Positions 8,925 to 18,542 of a DNA stretch of 64,000 nucleotides are shown here, in pieces; the first letter of the stretch is position 1; each line of letters begins with the position of its first letter. The notes beneath the pieces are model-generated. The model was given only the letters and a program-made list of their open reading frames with translations, was not told where the DNA came from and searched no databases. The position numbers were made by a program, and so were the translations under genes. Source of the stretch: Pedobacter petrophilus (GTDB lineage Bacteria > Bacteroidota > Bacteroidia > Sphingobacteriales > Sphingobacteriaceae); NCBI RefSeq assembly GCF_009674725.1, contig NZ_WKKH01000006.1, positions 124,001 through 188,000 of the forward strand. Reading direction: 5' to 3'.

Positions 8925-8980
8925 ACGATAAACGAACAACCAAAAACGAACAACGATAAACGACCAACGACCAACGATAA
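8925..8980. repeat. Degenerate heptamer array (ACGANNA), 8 units
   Basis: Eight consecutive 7-bp units, all of the ACGATAA/ACGAACA/ACGACCA/ACCAAAA type, lie between asnB and the next gene and end about 5 bp before its start codon. They belong to the same family as the GTTAGTC arrays read on the other strand. Confidence 0.85.
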
Positions 8981-8985
8981 ACCCT

Positions 8986-10092
8986 TTGAAAAACGAGAAA
9001 ATCTTATTTTTAAGTTTACATAGTTTCAGCTTAACAGGCGGCATAGAAAAAGTATGCAGGTGCGTGAGTAAAATCCTTTCTGATTTAAATACATTATCAA
9101 AAAATAATCACCAGTTATTGAGCCTTTATGATGATCAGCCCGACTCTAAGTACATTGATGCCAAAAGTTTTAAAGGCTTTAATGGGAAACGATTAGCCTT
9201 TCTTTTTAACACGATCAGGATAGGTTTAAATGCCAATACGATTCTTTTAAGCCATATTAACCTATTGCTTTTTGCCTGGATTTTGAATAAAATTCAACCA
9301 AAAAAACGAATTATTCTGATTGCTCACGGCATCGAAATCTGGACTGAACTTCCTAAATGGAAAACCAGATTCCTACAGAAGAGTACAGAAGTTTGGGCAG
9401 TTAGTGAGTATACAGCAAGGCAAATCCAAAAAATACATCACCTGGTTCCCGCAAAAATCAAAATCCTGAACAACAGTCTGGATCCATTTTTTTCCATTCC
9501 AGCCGGTTTCTCGAAACCTGGGATGCTTTCGCAACGATACCAGCTTTCCAGCAGCACAAAAGTACTATTTACTTTAACCCGTCTATCTTCTCAGGAACAA
9601 TATAAAGGTTACGATCAGGTCATATTGGCTTTAAAAAACCTGCCTGAAGATGTAATTTACATCTTAGCGGGCAAGGCCGATGAAAAAGAAGAAGCAAGAG
9701 TATTAAGCCTGATCGCAGCACATAAACTGGTCCACCGTGTAATCCTGACTGGTTTTTTAGCTGAAGATGAGGTTCAAAAACATTTCCTGCTGGCTGATCT
9801 ATTTGTGATGCCAAGCAAAGGAGAAGGTTTCGGAATTGCCTTTATCGAAGCCGCAGCATGTGGTCTTGCTTCCATCGCAGGCAATGCCGATGGCAGCCGG
9901 GATGCCTTGCTGAATGGAAAACTGGGAGATTTTGTCGACCCAAACAATGTTGAGGAGCTTTCCAAAGCAATTGCCAAACATTTAGCGCTTCCGAAGTCAG
10001 CAGCCGATGCACTACACCTTCAAAAGCTATGTTTAAATGCGTTCAGTTTTGAACAATATAAAACCAACTTTCTAAATCTATTATCAAATTAG
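8986..10092 (+). CDS. Glycosyltransferase family 4
   Basis: 368 residues, GT-B fold. The N-terminus has the usual donor/acceptor loop (SLHSFSLTGGIEKV). The C-terminal half has LFTLTRLSSQEQYKGYD and the nucleotide-sugar motif GEGFGIAFIEAAACG (about 279-293). Predicted cytoplasmic retaining transferase adding one sugar to the lipid-linked repeat unit. Start is TTG at 8986, directly after the heptamer array; no in-frame ATG lies near. Donor and acceptor cannot be told. Confidence 0.85.
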   Translation: MKNEKILFLSLHSFSLTGGIEKVCRCVSKILSDLNTLSKNNHQLLSLYDDQPDSKYIDAKSFKGFNGKRLAFLFNTIRIGLNANTILLSHINLLLFAWILNKIQPKKRIILIAHGIEIWTELPKWKTRFLQKSTEVWAVSEYTARQIQKIHHLVPAKIKILNNSLDPFFSIPAGFSKPGMLSQRYQLSSSTKVLFTLTRLSSQEQYKGYDQVILALKNLPEDVIYILAGKADEKEEARVLSLIAAHKLVHRVILTGFLAEDEVQKHFLLADLFVMPSKGEGFGIAFIEAAACGLASIAGNADGSRDALLNGKLGDFVDPNNVEELSKAIAKHLALPKSAADALHLQKLCLNAFSFEQYKTNFLNLLSN

Positions 10093-10183
10093 ATGAAGTA
10101 CCCTCAGCAAAATATGCCTGACAAAAAAGAAGCTTTACCGGCATCCTTTTCGCAAAAAAAAGTAGTCAGTTTTTCACCTTTTT

Positions 10184-11041
10184 ATGGAGCATAAAGAAGA
10201 ATATAACTGGACGATCGAAGCAAAAGCTTCCTTATTCGATTTAAGAATAAATGAAATCTGGGCCTACCGGGATTTGTTATGGCTCCTCGTACGTCGGGAT
10301 TTTGTATCCTTCTACAAGCAGACCATTTTAGGGCCACTCTGGTTTTTCATCCAGCCCCTTTTTACCACCATCATCTTCACTTTTATTTTCGGAAACCTGG
10401 CAGGTATTTCTACCGATGGTTTGCCGAAACCGTTATTCTACATGGCAGGTATAACCGCATGGAATTACTTTGCAGACTGCTTAACCAAAACATCAACCGT
10501 ATTTAAAGACAATGCCGGTATTTTCGGAAAAGTCTATTTCCCAAGGTTAATTATGCCACTCAGCATTGTAGCAAGCAACCTGGTGCGCTTTGGTGTGCAA
10601 ATGCTGCTCTTCCTGCTGATGATGGCTTATTATTATTTTATAGGTGCAAAATTCAACATTACCTGGGCCATTTCGCTCTTCCCAATTATTGTGATATTAA
10701 TGGCCTTGCTGGGCTTAGGTGCTGGAATGATCATTTCCGCAATGACCACAAAATACCGCGACCTGGCTTTTCTCGTTTCATTCGGAGTGCAACTGTTAAT
10801 GTACGCCACCACAGTTATTTATCCGTTATCAGAAGCCATAAAAAAATACCCGGCCTATGCCTGGATCATCAAATACAACCCCATGACACCCATCATCGAA
10901 ACTTTCAGATATGGATTCCTTGGCGAAGGAAGCTTTAGTTGGGAAAGTTTAGGCTATGCTTGTGGAGTAACACTCGGTTTGTTGGTTTTCGGAGTTGTGG
11001 TATTTAATAAGGTAGAGCGGAATTTTGTGGATACTATTTAG
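10184..11041 (+). CDS. wzm: ABC-2 polysaccharide exporter permease (Wzm-like)
   Basis: 285 residues with about six membrane helices. Family landmarks are the amphipathic N-terminal stretch RDLLWLLVRRDFVSFYKQT, then LGPLWFFIQPLFTTIIFTFIF, and near the C-terminus YNPMTPIIETFRYGFLG. It should form the inner-membrane channel moving a lipid-linked polysaccharide, driven by the Wzt-like ATPase at 11567. The pair is separated by a broken four-helix-bundle gene, an unusual interruption. Confidence 0.92.
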   Translation: MEHKEEYNWTIEAKASLFDLRINEIWAYRDLLWLLVRRDFVSFYKQTILGPLWFFIQPLFTTIIFTFIFGNLAGISTDGLPKPLFYMAGITAWNYFADCLTKTSTVFKDNAGIFGKVYFPRLIMPLSIVASNLVRFGVQMLLFLLMMAYYYFIGAKFNITWAISLFPIIVILMALLGLGAGMIISAMTTKYRDLAFLVSFGVQLLMYATTVIYPLSEAIKKYPAYAWIIKYNPMTPIIETFRYGFLGEGSFSWESLGYACGVTLGLLVFGVVVFNKVERNFVDTI

Positions 11042-11081
11042 GTTGGGGAGTTGGGAAGTTGAAGAGTTGGGGAGTTGAATA
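11042..11081 (+). repeat. Octamer tandem repeat (GTTGGGGA-like), 5 units
   Basis: Units GTTGGGGA, GTTGGGAA, GTTGAAGA, GTTGGGGA and GTTGAATA follow the wzm stop codon directly. The period is eight, not seven, but the placement just after a stop codon matches the heptamer arrays. Confidence 0.75.
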
Positions 11082-11141
11082 AAAATATTATCTTTAAATA
11101 ATCATCCTTTATTTATTTGAATATTAAACTAAATAAAGATT

Positions 11142-11511
11142 ATGTATGTATATCCATTCGAAAAATTAGAAGTTTGGCAATTGTCTAGAAAATTCAGAAA
11201 AGAAATTTATAGTTTAGTTAATCAATTTCCAAGAGAAGAAATGTTTGGTTTAACCAGTCAAATAAAACGGTCAGCAAGTAGTATTGGTGACAATATTTCT
11301 GAAGGATCAGCAAGAATTACCGCTAAAGACCGAGCGCATTTTTTTGTTATTGCCTATTCAAGTGCAATTGAAACTGTAAATCATTTAATTGGTGCATTAG
11401 ATTTACTGTATATCTCAGAACATGATTACTTGACATTAAGACTTAAAATAGAAGAAATACACAAATAAGTTAAATGCACTACATAAAGCCCAGTTTAGAG
11501 CTAAGTCTTAA
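11142..11511 (+). pseudogene. Four-helix-bundle (S23/IVP-like) protein, frameshifted near its 3' end
   Basis: The intact part (11142-11468, 108 residues) has the family pattern: FEKLEVWQLSRKF, FPREEMFGLTSQIKRSASSIGDNISEG and FVIAYSSAIETVNHLIGALDL. It stops at IEEIHK. Removing one A from the AAA at 11463-11465 opens the frame to 11511 and gives NKLNALHKAQFRAKS, the expected end for this family. The gene therefore carries a one-base insertion, or the base call is wrong. Such proteins are known from 23S rRNA intervening sequences and as stray cassettes; function is unclear. It sits between wzm and wzt and has no obvious export role. Confidence 0.75.
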
Positions 11512-11566
11512 AACAACTTAATATCAAAACCCACACCTTACCAAAATACAACTCACCAACGTCACA

Positions 11567-12811
11567 ATGCCTCCAGCCATAAAAGTAGAAAACCTCAGTA
11601 AAGCTTACCAACTAGGTCAAATTGGCACGGGTACCATTAGTCGGGATTTAGAGCGTTGGTATGCGCGGGTACGGGGAAAGGAAGATCCGTTTTTGCGAAT
11701 CGGAGAAAGTAATAATCAAAATACCAGGAGCGCGAGTGATGTAGTCTGGAGTTTGAAAGACATTAATTTTGAAATTGAACAGGGGGATGCAGTGGGTATT
11801 ATTGGCCGGAATGGCGCAGGTAAAAGTACACTCCTTAAAATCTTAAGCAAAGTAACTGCCCCTACTACAGGTAAAATTTCAGGAAAAGGAAGAATTGCGA
11901 GCCTGTTAGAAGTAGGTACAGGTTTCCACCCGGAATTAAGTGGAAGAGAAAACATCTTTTTAAACGGTGCCATTTTAGGCATGCGTAAAAAGGAAATCCA
12001 ACGTAAACTCGAAGAAATTGTAGATTTTGCGGGAATTGAACGCTACCTCGACACACCCGTGAAACGCTATTCATCGGGCATGTATGTACGCCTGGCCTTT
12101 GCCGTTGCAGCACACCTGGAATCGGAAATCTTAATCGTAGATGAAGTATTAGCCGTAGGTGATGCAGAATTTCAAAAGAAATGTTTGGGTAAAATGGGCG
12201 AAGTGAGTAAAGGTGAAGGTAGGACGGTGTTGTTTGTGAGCCATAATATGACCGCCGTATTAAACCTTTGTAGTAAAGGAGTTATGCTTAAAAATGGAAA
12301 GGTTTCATTTTTCGGGAATATAAGCAGTACAATTGAAGCATATCATAATGAAAGTCAAACTTCATCATTGATAATTCCCCGGAAAAATAAAAAGGTTTAT
12401 ATTACTGATTTTTATTTAGTTAACGATCAAAACATCAAAACGACTACCATTTCGCTCCATTCATATACAAAATTTGTAATAAAAATTTTCTCAAAAGTAG
12501 CTAAACAGCCAGTTAATGTTGGCTATGGAATTGATGACATTTATGAAAATAGATTATTTACACTGTTTTCAAAATTTTATGGAAAAACATATTCTTTAAA
12601 AGTTGGTGAAAACATAATTGAATGCTATATAAGCTCCATGATACTAAAACCTAATAATTACAAAATTAAAATTTTTGTTGGAAATGACTTTGAGACGCTT
12701 GATTATTATGAGGATGGTATTAATTTTAAAGTAGTTCCGAGAGAGAATGTTTTTCTCGAGCTACCTGATGCAAGCCAAGGTTCGTTGGTATTGAATCATT
12801 ATTGGAGTTAA
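11567..12811 (+). CDS. wzt: ABC polysaccharide exporter ATPase (Wzt-like)
   Basis: 414 residues. Nucleotide-binding domain: Walker A GRNGAGKST (about 79-87), signature YSSGMYVRL, Walker B ILIVDEVLAVGD and H-loop SHN. An insert near residues 20-60 (TISRDLERWYARVRGKED) is typical of Wzt ATPases. From about residue 265 a separate C-terminal domain follows (VYITDFYLVND... GYGIDD...), as in Wzt proteins whose C-terminal beta domain recognises the glycan end group. Partner of the Wzm-like permease. Presence of both an ABC exporter and a Wzy-like polymerase in one locus is noted under findings. Confidence 0.92.
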   Translation: MPPAIKVENLSKAYQLGQIGTGTISRDLERWYARVRGKEDPFLRIGESNNQNTRSASDVVWSLKDINFEIEQGDAVGIIGRNGAGKSTLLKILSKVTAPTTGKISGKGRIASLLEVGTGFHPELSGRENIFLNGAILGMRKKEIQRKLEEIVDFAGIERYLDTPVKRYSSGMYVRLAFAVAAHLESEILIVDEVLAVGDAEFQKKCLGKMGEVSKGEGRTVLFVSHNMTAVLNLCSKGVMLKNGKVSFFGNISSTIEAYHNESQTSSLIIPRKNKKVYITDFYLVNDQNIKTTTISLHSYTKFVIKIFSKVAKQPVNVGYGIDDIYENRLFTLFSKFYGKTYSLKVGENIIECYISSMILKPNNYKIKIFVGNDFETLDYYEDGINFKVVPRENVFLELPDASQGSLVLNHYWS

Positions 12812-12817
12812 CTTAAT

Positions 12818-13606
12818 ATGAATAATTTAGAAGAAGAAATATTCTGCCTCAATTTCGAATTAAATAGTTTTGCAGAGGTTATGATAAAACAGGAATCCGA
12901 AAGATGGCTTCCTTCATTTGCGCACAACGTTGTAGAACATGACCATATAGAGAGATATAACCTCGCTTCAAAATATGTAAAGGACAAAAAAGTATTGGAT
13001 TTAGCCTGCGGAGCTGGAAAAGGAACTTCTATATTAGCTACAGAAGGTAAAGCAAAAAGTGTTTTGGGGGGTGATTTGAACATCAATGCGGTTCGGTATG
13101 CAACACATCGCTATAAAGAGGAAAACAATAGCTACCAAGTTATTGATGCTTTAAATCCAAACCTTGAACCTTCTTCTTTTGATGTTGCTGTAAGCTTTGA
13201 AACTATTGAACATCTGCCAGACCGAGATCGTTACTTGAAGAACGTTAAAACATTATTAAAAAGAGATGGAGTATTTATTGTTTCCACCCCTATATCATCA
13301 AAACCTATAGACGATAAACCTGAAAACCCTTATCATCTAATTGAGTGGGGGTTTATAAATTTCCAGAATTATATTAAGACCTATTTCGACATTGAAGAAG
13401 TTTATATACAGCTCTATCCTAAAAAAGCGCATCTTCAATCCGGCTTATATAATAGAACTATGAGAAAATTAGGATTTAAAAACTTTAAGAATCAAGTTCA
13501 GGAACAATTTATCTCAAAACTCGAAAAATTCGAAAATCAGTATTTGTTAAGTGAGATTGGTTATGATAGGATAGGTTACCAAATACTGATATGTAAAAAT
13601 AGATGA
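12818..13606 (+). CDS. Class I SAM-dependent methyltransferase
   Basis: 262 residues. Motif I VLDLACGAGKGTSIL (about 59-73) binds S-adenosylmethionine; GGDLN marks the end of strand 2, and SFETIEHL with LLKRDGVFIVSTP are the usual later motifs. Starts 7 bp after the Wzt-like gene and overlaps the next gene by 4 bp, so it is cotranscribed. Because it follows wzt, it may methylate the glycan terminus that the Wzt C-terminal domain reads, as in some Gram-negative O-antigen systems. That is inference. Confidence 0.82.
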   Translation: MNNLEEEIFCLNFELNSFAEVMIKQESERWLPSFAHNVVEHDHIERYNLASKYVKDKKVLDLACGAGKGTSILATEGKAKSVLGGDLNINAVRYATHRYKEENNSYQVIDALNPNLEPSSFDVAVSFETIEHLPDRDRYLKNVKTLLKRDGVFIVSTPISSKPIDDKPENPYHLIEWGFINFQNYIKTYFDIEEVYIQLYPKKAHLQSGLYNRTMRKLGFKNFKNQVQEQFISKLEKFENQYLLSEIGYDRIGYQILICKNR

Positions 13607-14553
13607 TAAATCTAGCTATCATTATTCCTGCATATAAAGAAACCTATATGGAAAAGGCATTAATTTCCATTTCAAAACAAACGAATAAAAATTTTAAAGT
13701 ATATGTTGGCGATGATTGTAGTCAATACGCTATCAAATCAATATGTGATAAATTTAAAAACAAGATAAATTTATCGTACCATAGATTTGATACAAATTTA
13801 GGCAGAAAAGACTTGGTTTCACAATGGCATAGATGCATTAATTTAATGAATGATGAGAAATGGATATGGCTTTTCTCAGATGATGATTTAGCAGATCAAC
13901 ATTGTGTAGAAAAATTCTACGAGGCACTGAAGGTAACTAACTCCTTTTACGACGTTTACAGATTTAATACAACAGTAATTGATAGAGATGATAAGTTTAT
14001 TTCGCAGGCAGTAGAAAGTCCGCAGTTAGAAAATCCGATGCGCTTAACATTGAATATACTGAAGTGGAACAGAGGAAATTCGATGCCTGATCACATCTTT
14101 AAAAAAGCTAAGTATAATGAGTTGGGAGGCTTCATTAACTTTATTCAAGCTCAAGGAAGTGACTGGGCCACTTCAATTAATTTTTCATACCCAAAAGGGC
14201 TTTATACAATTGCTGGACCCCATGTTTACTGGAGACAAAGCGGTCAAAACATTTCCTCAGAAGCATCAAGGAATAAAGCAAAGCTAATTTTCGGCCACCT
14301 ACAATTTATATCTTGGGTAAACGAAAGATTTAAAAAAGAAGATGAAACAATTTATGGAACTAAAATTTCTGAGATTAAACAAGAATCAAAAAACAATCTG
14401 GAAATGGTAATCAAATTCCATTACAAGGGGATTCCGTTTCTTAAGTTTTTTAATATATCTATGAAGATTTCCTCAATTTTTAAGGAATCAATATTTAAGT
14501 CAGCATGGTTTTGTTTGAAGATTAATTATCGGGTTTTCAAATACAAGTATTAA
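13603..14553 (+). CDS. Glycosyltransferase family 2
   Basis: 316 residues, GT-A fold. The N-terminus reads NLAIIIPAYKETYMEKAL, and a DDD metal site lies in WLFSDDDLAD at about residues 90-99. A later segment (GGFINFIQAQGSDWATSI) is probably the acceptor/catalytic region. Overlaps the methyltransferase by 4 bp (ATGA) and is followed after 1 bp by another GT2. Sugar specificity unknown. Confidence 0.85.
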   Translation: MINLAIIIPAYKETYMEKALISISKQTNKNFKVYVGDDCSQYAIKSICDKFKNKINLSYHRFDTNLGRKDLVSQWHRCINLMNDEKWIWLFSDDDLADQHCVEKFYEALKVTNSFYDVYRFNTTVIDRDDKFISQAVESPQLENPMRLTLNILKWNRGNSMPDHIFKKAKYNELGGFINFIQAQGSDWATSINFSYPKGLYTIAGPHVYWRQSGQNISSEASRNKAKLIFGHLQFISWVNERFKKEDETIYGTKISEIKQESKNNLEMVIKFHYKGIPFLKFFNISMKISSIFKESIFKSAWFCLKINYRVFKYKY

Positions 14554-14554
14554 G

Positions 14555-15364
14555 ATGCAGAAAGTCAATACTTTTATTTCTATAATCATTCCCACCTATA
14601 ATTCTGCTTTAACTATCTCTAAGTGTATAAATAGCATATTAACTCAGTCTTTTGCAAATTTTGAAATTATAATTCAAGATGGAATATCTAAAGATAAAAC
14701 TCTGGATATTATTGCCAATTTTAAAGATAAAAGGATAATAACTTATAGCGAAGCTGACCATGGAATTTACGACGCGATGAATAAGGGAATTGATAAAGCC
14801 AATGGTAAATGGTTCTATTTTCTTGGAAGTGATGATCAGTTATATAACAATGATGTTTTTCGAAAAATCTACGAAATCACTAAAATTACCAAAGAAAAAG
14901 TGATTTATGGTAATGCATTGATAATGGGGAATGCGGGCTGGGCAAAAAATCGGCAAATTTATGATGGCGAATTTAACTTAAAAAAAATCCTGAAAAGGAA
15001 TATTTGTCACCAGGCGATTTTTTACAACCACTCATTATTTAAAGAAATAAGATTTAATCAACAATATCATGTTTGTGGAGATTATGATTTAAATCTTAAG
15101 CTTTTTTCACAACACCGTTTTAAATTTATTGACTTTATAATTGCAATATTTAACGGCGGAGGAACTAGCGTAGTAGCAAAAGACAATCACTTTAATCTTG
15201 CAAATTGTATCATAGATTATTTTTACCTAAAACTTTACAAATCTGAATTTTCACATTTAAAAAATGTCATACGCTCTAAAGCAATCACCTCTTCAAAGCT
15301 TTCGGCAAAAGTTTATTTAAATGCTGTGTATCTAAAACATAAAATCTGTACCAATGCCGACTAA
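14555..15364 (+). CDS. Glycosyltransferase family 2
   Basis: 269 residues, GT-A fold: [45 protein letters not shown], and the metal motif FLGSDDQLY (about 89-97). The [14 protein letters not shown] pattern is shared with WcaE/WcaA-like transferases of exopolysaccharide clusters. The gene overlaps the start of the WbsX-like gene by 11 bp. Confidence 0.85.
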   Translation: MQKVNTFISIIIPTYNSALTISKCINSILTQSFANFEIIIQDGISKDKTLDIIANFKDKRIITYSEADHGIYDAMNKGIDKANGKWFYFLGSDDQLYNNDVFRKIYEITKITKEKVIYGNALIMGNAGWAKNRQIYDGEFNLKKILKRNICHQAIFYNHSLFKEIRFNQQYHVCGDYDLNLKLFSQHRFKFIDFIIAIFNGGGTSVVAKDNHFNLANCIIDYFYLKLYKSEFSHLKNVIRSKAITSSKLSAKVYLNAVYLKHKICTNAD

Positions 15365-16433
15365 AATTAAACCTATCGCTATCCACCTACCCCAATTTCA
15401 TCCCTTTAAGGAAAATGACAATTGGTGGGGAAAAGGTTTTACAGAGTGGACTAACGTAACCAAGGCTAAGCCGCTTTTTAAGGGGCACTACCAACCCCAT
15501 AGGCCTGCAGATTTAGGTTATTACGATTTAAGACTGGAAGAAGCAAGACAAGCTCAAATAGCTTTAGCAAAAGAATTTGGGATCTTTGGATTCTGCTATT
15601 ATCACTATTGGTTTAACGGTAAATGACTGATGCATGAACCTCTAGATAGGATGTTGAAAAATAAAAAAGAAGATTTTCCTTTTATGTTTTGTTGGGCTAA
15701 TGAGAATTGGACGAGAAGATGGGATGGACAGGAAAATGAGATATTAATTAGGCAAAACTATAGTGAAAAAGATACTACTGAACACATGGAATTTTTGTGT
15801 AAGACCGTATTCAACGATGAAAGATATATCAAAATAGAAGGTGCTCCTGTTTTTATAATTTACAAAGCTTCAATTATTCCTGATGTACAGAAATTTATTA
15901 ACAGTGGAAATAGAATAGCCAAGGAACATAATTTTCCGTCTATCTATTTTCTTTGCATGGATAACTTCATCACTCAAGATGCTTCAACTTTAGGTTTTCA
16001 AGGAAGTGTCCATTTTCAACCAGACCATCGGTATTTAAAAAAAGTTCAGGAGAATTTTTTTGGAAGAATTTTAAACAAGCTAAGAATTAAGTCTTCCTTC
16101 TTAATTAAGAATCATTACCAGCTTTATAGTGACTATGTATCTCGAGTCCTAAAATACGATTTCACAATATCTAGAAATATATTTCATGGAATTACTCCGG
16201 GCTGGGATAATAGCCCAAGAGTAAAAAAAGGAGCACTAATATTAGACAATTCTGATCCTGAGATATTTAGATCCTGGCTTAAGCATATTATTGCAATTGA
16301 ACTTAACAGAGAAAGAGATGAAAAGTTTATATTTATTAATGCATGGAATGAATGGGCCGAAGGAAACCATTTGGAACCTTGCAAAAGATGGGGAACTGAA
16401 TTCTTAAAAGTAATTAAAGAAGAATTTGGATAA
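15354..16433 (+). pseudogene. WbsX-like glycosyltransferase / GH99-like protein, interrupted by an in-frame TGA
   Basis: Two halves lie in the same frame: residues 1-90 ([20 protein letters not shown]... [11 protein letters not shown]) and a part from 15630 (HEPLDRMLKNKKEDFPFMFC, WANENWTRRWDGQENEIL, ending NAWNEWAEGNHLEP). Only the TGA at 15624-15626 separates them. Homologues usually read NGKRLLE...PL here, so CGA to TGA at 15624 explains the break. The remainder (359 codons) is intact, so the lesion is recent, a read error, or read through. The family is common in O-antigen and rhamnan clusters; its precise reaction is poorly defined. Confidence 0.85.
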
Positions 16434-16434
16434 T

Positions 16435-17388
16435 ATGATTGCCTTCACCATATGTGCTAACAATTACTTAGCTAAAGCCTGTGTACTTCTAAAATCTATT
16501 AAATTACATAGTAATATAAAAGTTTATCTATTCCTGGCAGATAACAAGGCAGATGGTATTGATTATAATTCTTTAGGATTCGATAGTGTGATTGTGCCTG
16601 AACAATTGGAAATTGAAAATTTACAATGGCAGTTAGAAAATTATAATATTATCGAATTTAACACTGCACTAAAAGGACCAGCATTTAAATACTTGTTTTT
16701 AAAGACATCGGCAGATATTATATATTATTTTGATCCCGATATTAAAGTTTACCAGCCTTTAGAATCATTTAATAATTTCTGGAATGGTAAATCAATACTT
16801 CTTACGCCACATATTTTATCTCCCATTCCTTTTGATGGTTTATTTCCAGGAGAAAATCTCTTTTTAAATCATGGTATTTATAACTTAGGTTTTCTAGGTT
16901 TAAAGCGATCGGTAATGGCTAACAATTTCTTAAACTGGTGGAGCGAAAGATTAGCAGAAAAATGTATCATAGATCTGAATGAGGGTTATTTTACAGATCA
17001 GATATGGATCACGTTAGTTCCTTTACTGTTTAACGATGTAACTATTCTTGGGCATCCAGGCTTTAATGCTGCATACTGGAACCTGCATGATCGCTATATT
17101 ATTTTTAAAGATGGCAAAGCCGCTGTGAACGATGCAGAAGAACTGTATTTTTATCATTTTAGCAGCTTTGATGTAACACTCCAAAAATTAGTGCCATCTG
17201 ATAATGCACGATACAATTTCAACAATCGAAGTGAAATGACTGCACTTTATGAAGATTACCTGAATGATCTAAAGCAATTTGAAACAGCAAACTATAAATC
17301 TTTTTTATACTTCGATGGTCTTTATCCAAAGCCAAAAGGAAACAATATTTCTTTGATGGATAGAATAATAAGAAGAATACGCCGATAG
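16435..17388 (+). CDS. GT-A-type nucleotide-diphospho-sugar transferase (GT8-like)
   Basis: 317 residues from ATG 16435; TTG 16426 would add three residues and overlap the previous stop. Pattern of the superfamily: IAFTICANNYLAKACVLLKS, a DxD motif in YYFDPDIKVY (about 97-106), then LNHGIYNLGFLGLKRS and GYFTDQIWI. Genes of this type are regular neighbours of WbsX-like genes in polysaccharide loci. Donor unknown. Confidence 0.75.
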   Translation: MIAFTICANNYLAKACVLLKSIKLHSNIKVYLFLADNKADGIDYNSLGFDSVIVPEQLEIENLQWQLENYNIIEFNTALKGPAFKYLFLKTSADIIYYFDPDIKVYQPLESFNNFWNGKSILLTPHILSPIPFDGLFPGENLFLNHGIYNLGFLGLKRSVMANNFLNWWSERLAEKCIIDLNEGYFTDQIWITLVPLLFNDVTILGHPGFNAAYWNLHDRYIIFKDGKAAVNDAEELYFYHFSSFDVTLQKLVPSDNARYNFNNRSEMTALYEDYLNDLKQFETANYKSFLYFDGLYPKPKGNNISLMDRIIRRIRR

Positions 17389-17392
17389 TATT

Positions 17393-18520
17393 ATGAATTT
17401 TCTTTTTATCTCTGAAAACTTACCTATAGATACCTACGCCAGCGAAGTTGTATTCTACCGGCACTTTAAGAAATTAGTAGAAAACGGGCATTCTGTTCAT
17501 ATTTTAACAGATCAAAATTCTTATACCAATAGGAAAAAGGATCTATGGAGTAAATTCAAAGTGCATATTCTACCAAACAGAAAATGGTATTATTTGCCAT
17601 TTAAACCTTTCGGAATACTTAAATATATACGATTTTCACATTACTATTACACTTATACAAAGAACCTCATTGTAGAACAAAAAATAAACAAACTCATTGG
17701 TTACATTAGTGGCAATTTTTTAATGGCATTTGCTGCATTTGTTCAAAAGAAAACCAGCCTCCCGCTGATTAGTTTTTTTCATGATGATACCAATGAACTG
17801 AACTTTGATGACGATAAAAAATCCATTAATCACAATACCATCGAAATTTTAAATGCGAGTGCTAAAGTTTTTATTGCATCTGAAGCATTCAAAACTAACT
17901 GGAGTAAATATTCTCATAAATTTTGCTTACTATATCCCATACCAACAGATAACATAACTTCAAAATCTATATACCCAAAGCTCACAAATCTTGAAATAGG
18001 CTATTCTGGCAGTGTCTATAATGAGATATTGCCTTCATTAGAGAAGTTTTCTGGCTACCTTGCAGAAATGAATGCTAACCTTACAATTATTGGAAACAAT
18101 GAAGCGGTTTATCAGCTTTCAACACAGTATAAACAGGTTACTTGCCTGCCTATGTTCGATACCGCTAAAGAAGCCAATAATTACCTGATAGTAAATTGTA
18201 ATATCTGTCTGATAGCCTACCCTGAAAACATGATTGACATGCCCTGGATAAAGACCTGTTTTCCAAGTAAATTTATTCAGTATTGCATGCTGGGTTTGCC
18301 TACGTTAATTATTGCACCAATTGATTCTGCTTTGGGTAAATGGTGCACTCAGAACAGCTGGATACTATATTCTGAAAAGTATGATATTAAACTGATTAAC
18401 CAGTTATTACACCAGGCTTTAACAAATGAAGACGTAGCAAAACAGGTTAAGCATCTACGAAATAAAGTATTTAACCCTAATATTTTACATCAAAATTTTG
18501 AAGAAACATTAATAGCCTAA
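17393..18520 (+). CDS. Probable glycosyltransferase, GT-B fold
   Basis: 375 residues. The N-terminus NFLFISENLPIDTYASEVVFYRHFKKLVENGH follows the GT4 opening pattern, and GYSGSVYNEILPSLEKFSGY begins the second Rossmann domain. The usual E-x7-E motif is not clear; SKFIQYCMLGLPTLI occupies its place. It is therefore a divergent member. It lies 4 bp after the previous gene. Confidence 0.65.
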   Translation: MNFLFISENLPIDTYASEVVFYRHFKKLVENGHSVHILTDQNSYTNRKKDLWSKFKVHILPNRKWYYLPFKPFGILKYIRFSHYYYTYTKNLIVEQKINKLIGYISGNFLMAFAAFVQKKTSLPLISFFHDDTNELNFDDDKKSINHNTIEILNASAKVFIASEAFKTNWSKYSHKFCLLYPIPTDNITSKSIYPKLTNLEIGYSGSVYNEILPSLEKFSGYLAEMNANLTIIGNNEAVYQLSTQYKQVTCLPMFDTAKEANNYLIVNCNICLIAYPENMIDMPWIKTCFPSKFIQYCMLGLPTLIIAPIDSALGKWCTQNSWILYSEKYDIKLINQLLHQALTNEDVAKQVKHLRNKVFNPNILHQNFEETLIA

Positions 18521-18542
18521 TAATTTAACAGAAACTTTTATT

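Noticed and set aside
10093..10194. 33-codon ATG frame between the GT4 and the Wzm-like permease
   Set aside because: Short, overlaps the permease start, no recognisable motif; more likely untranslated spacer.
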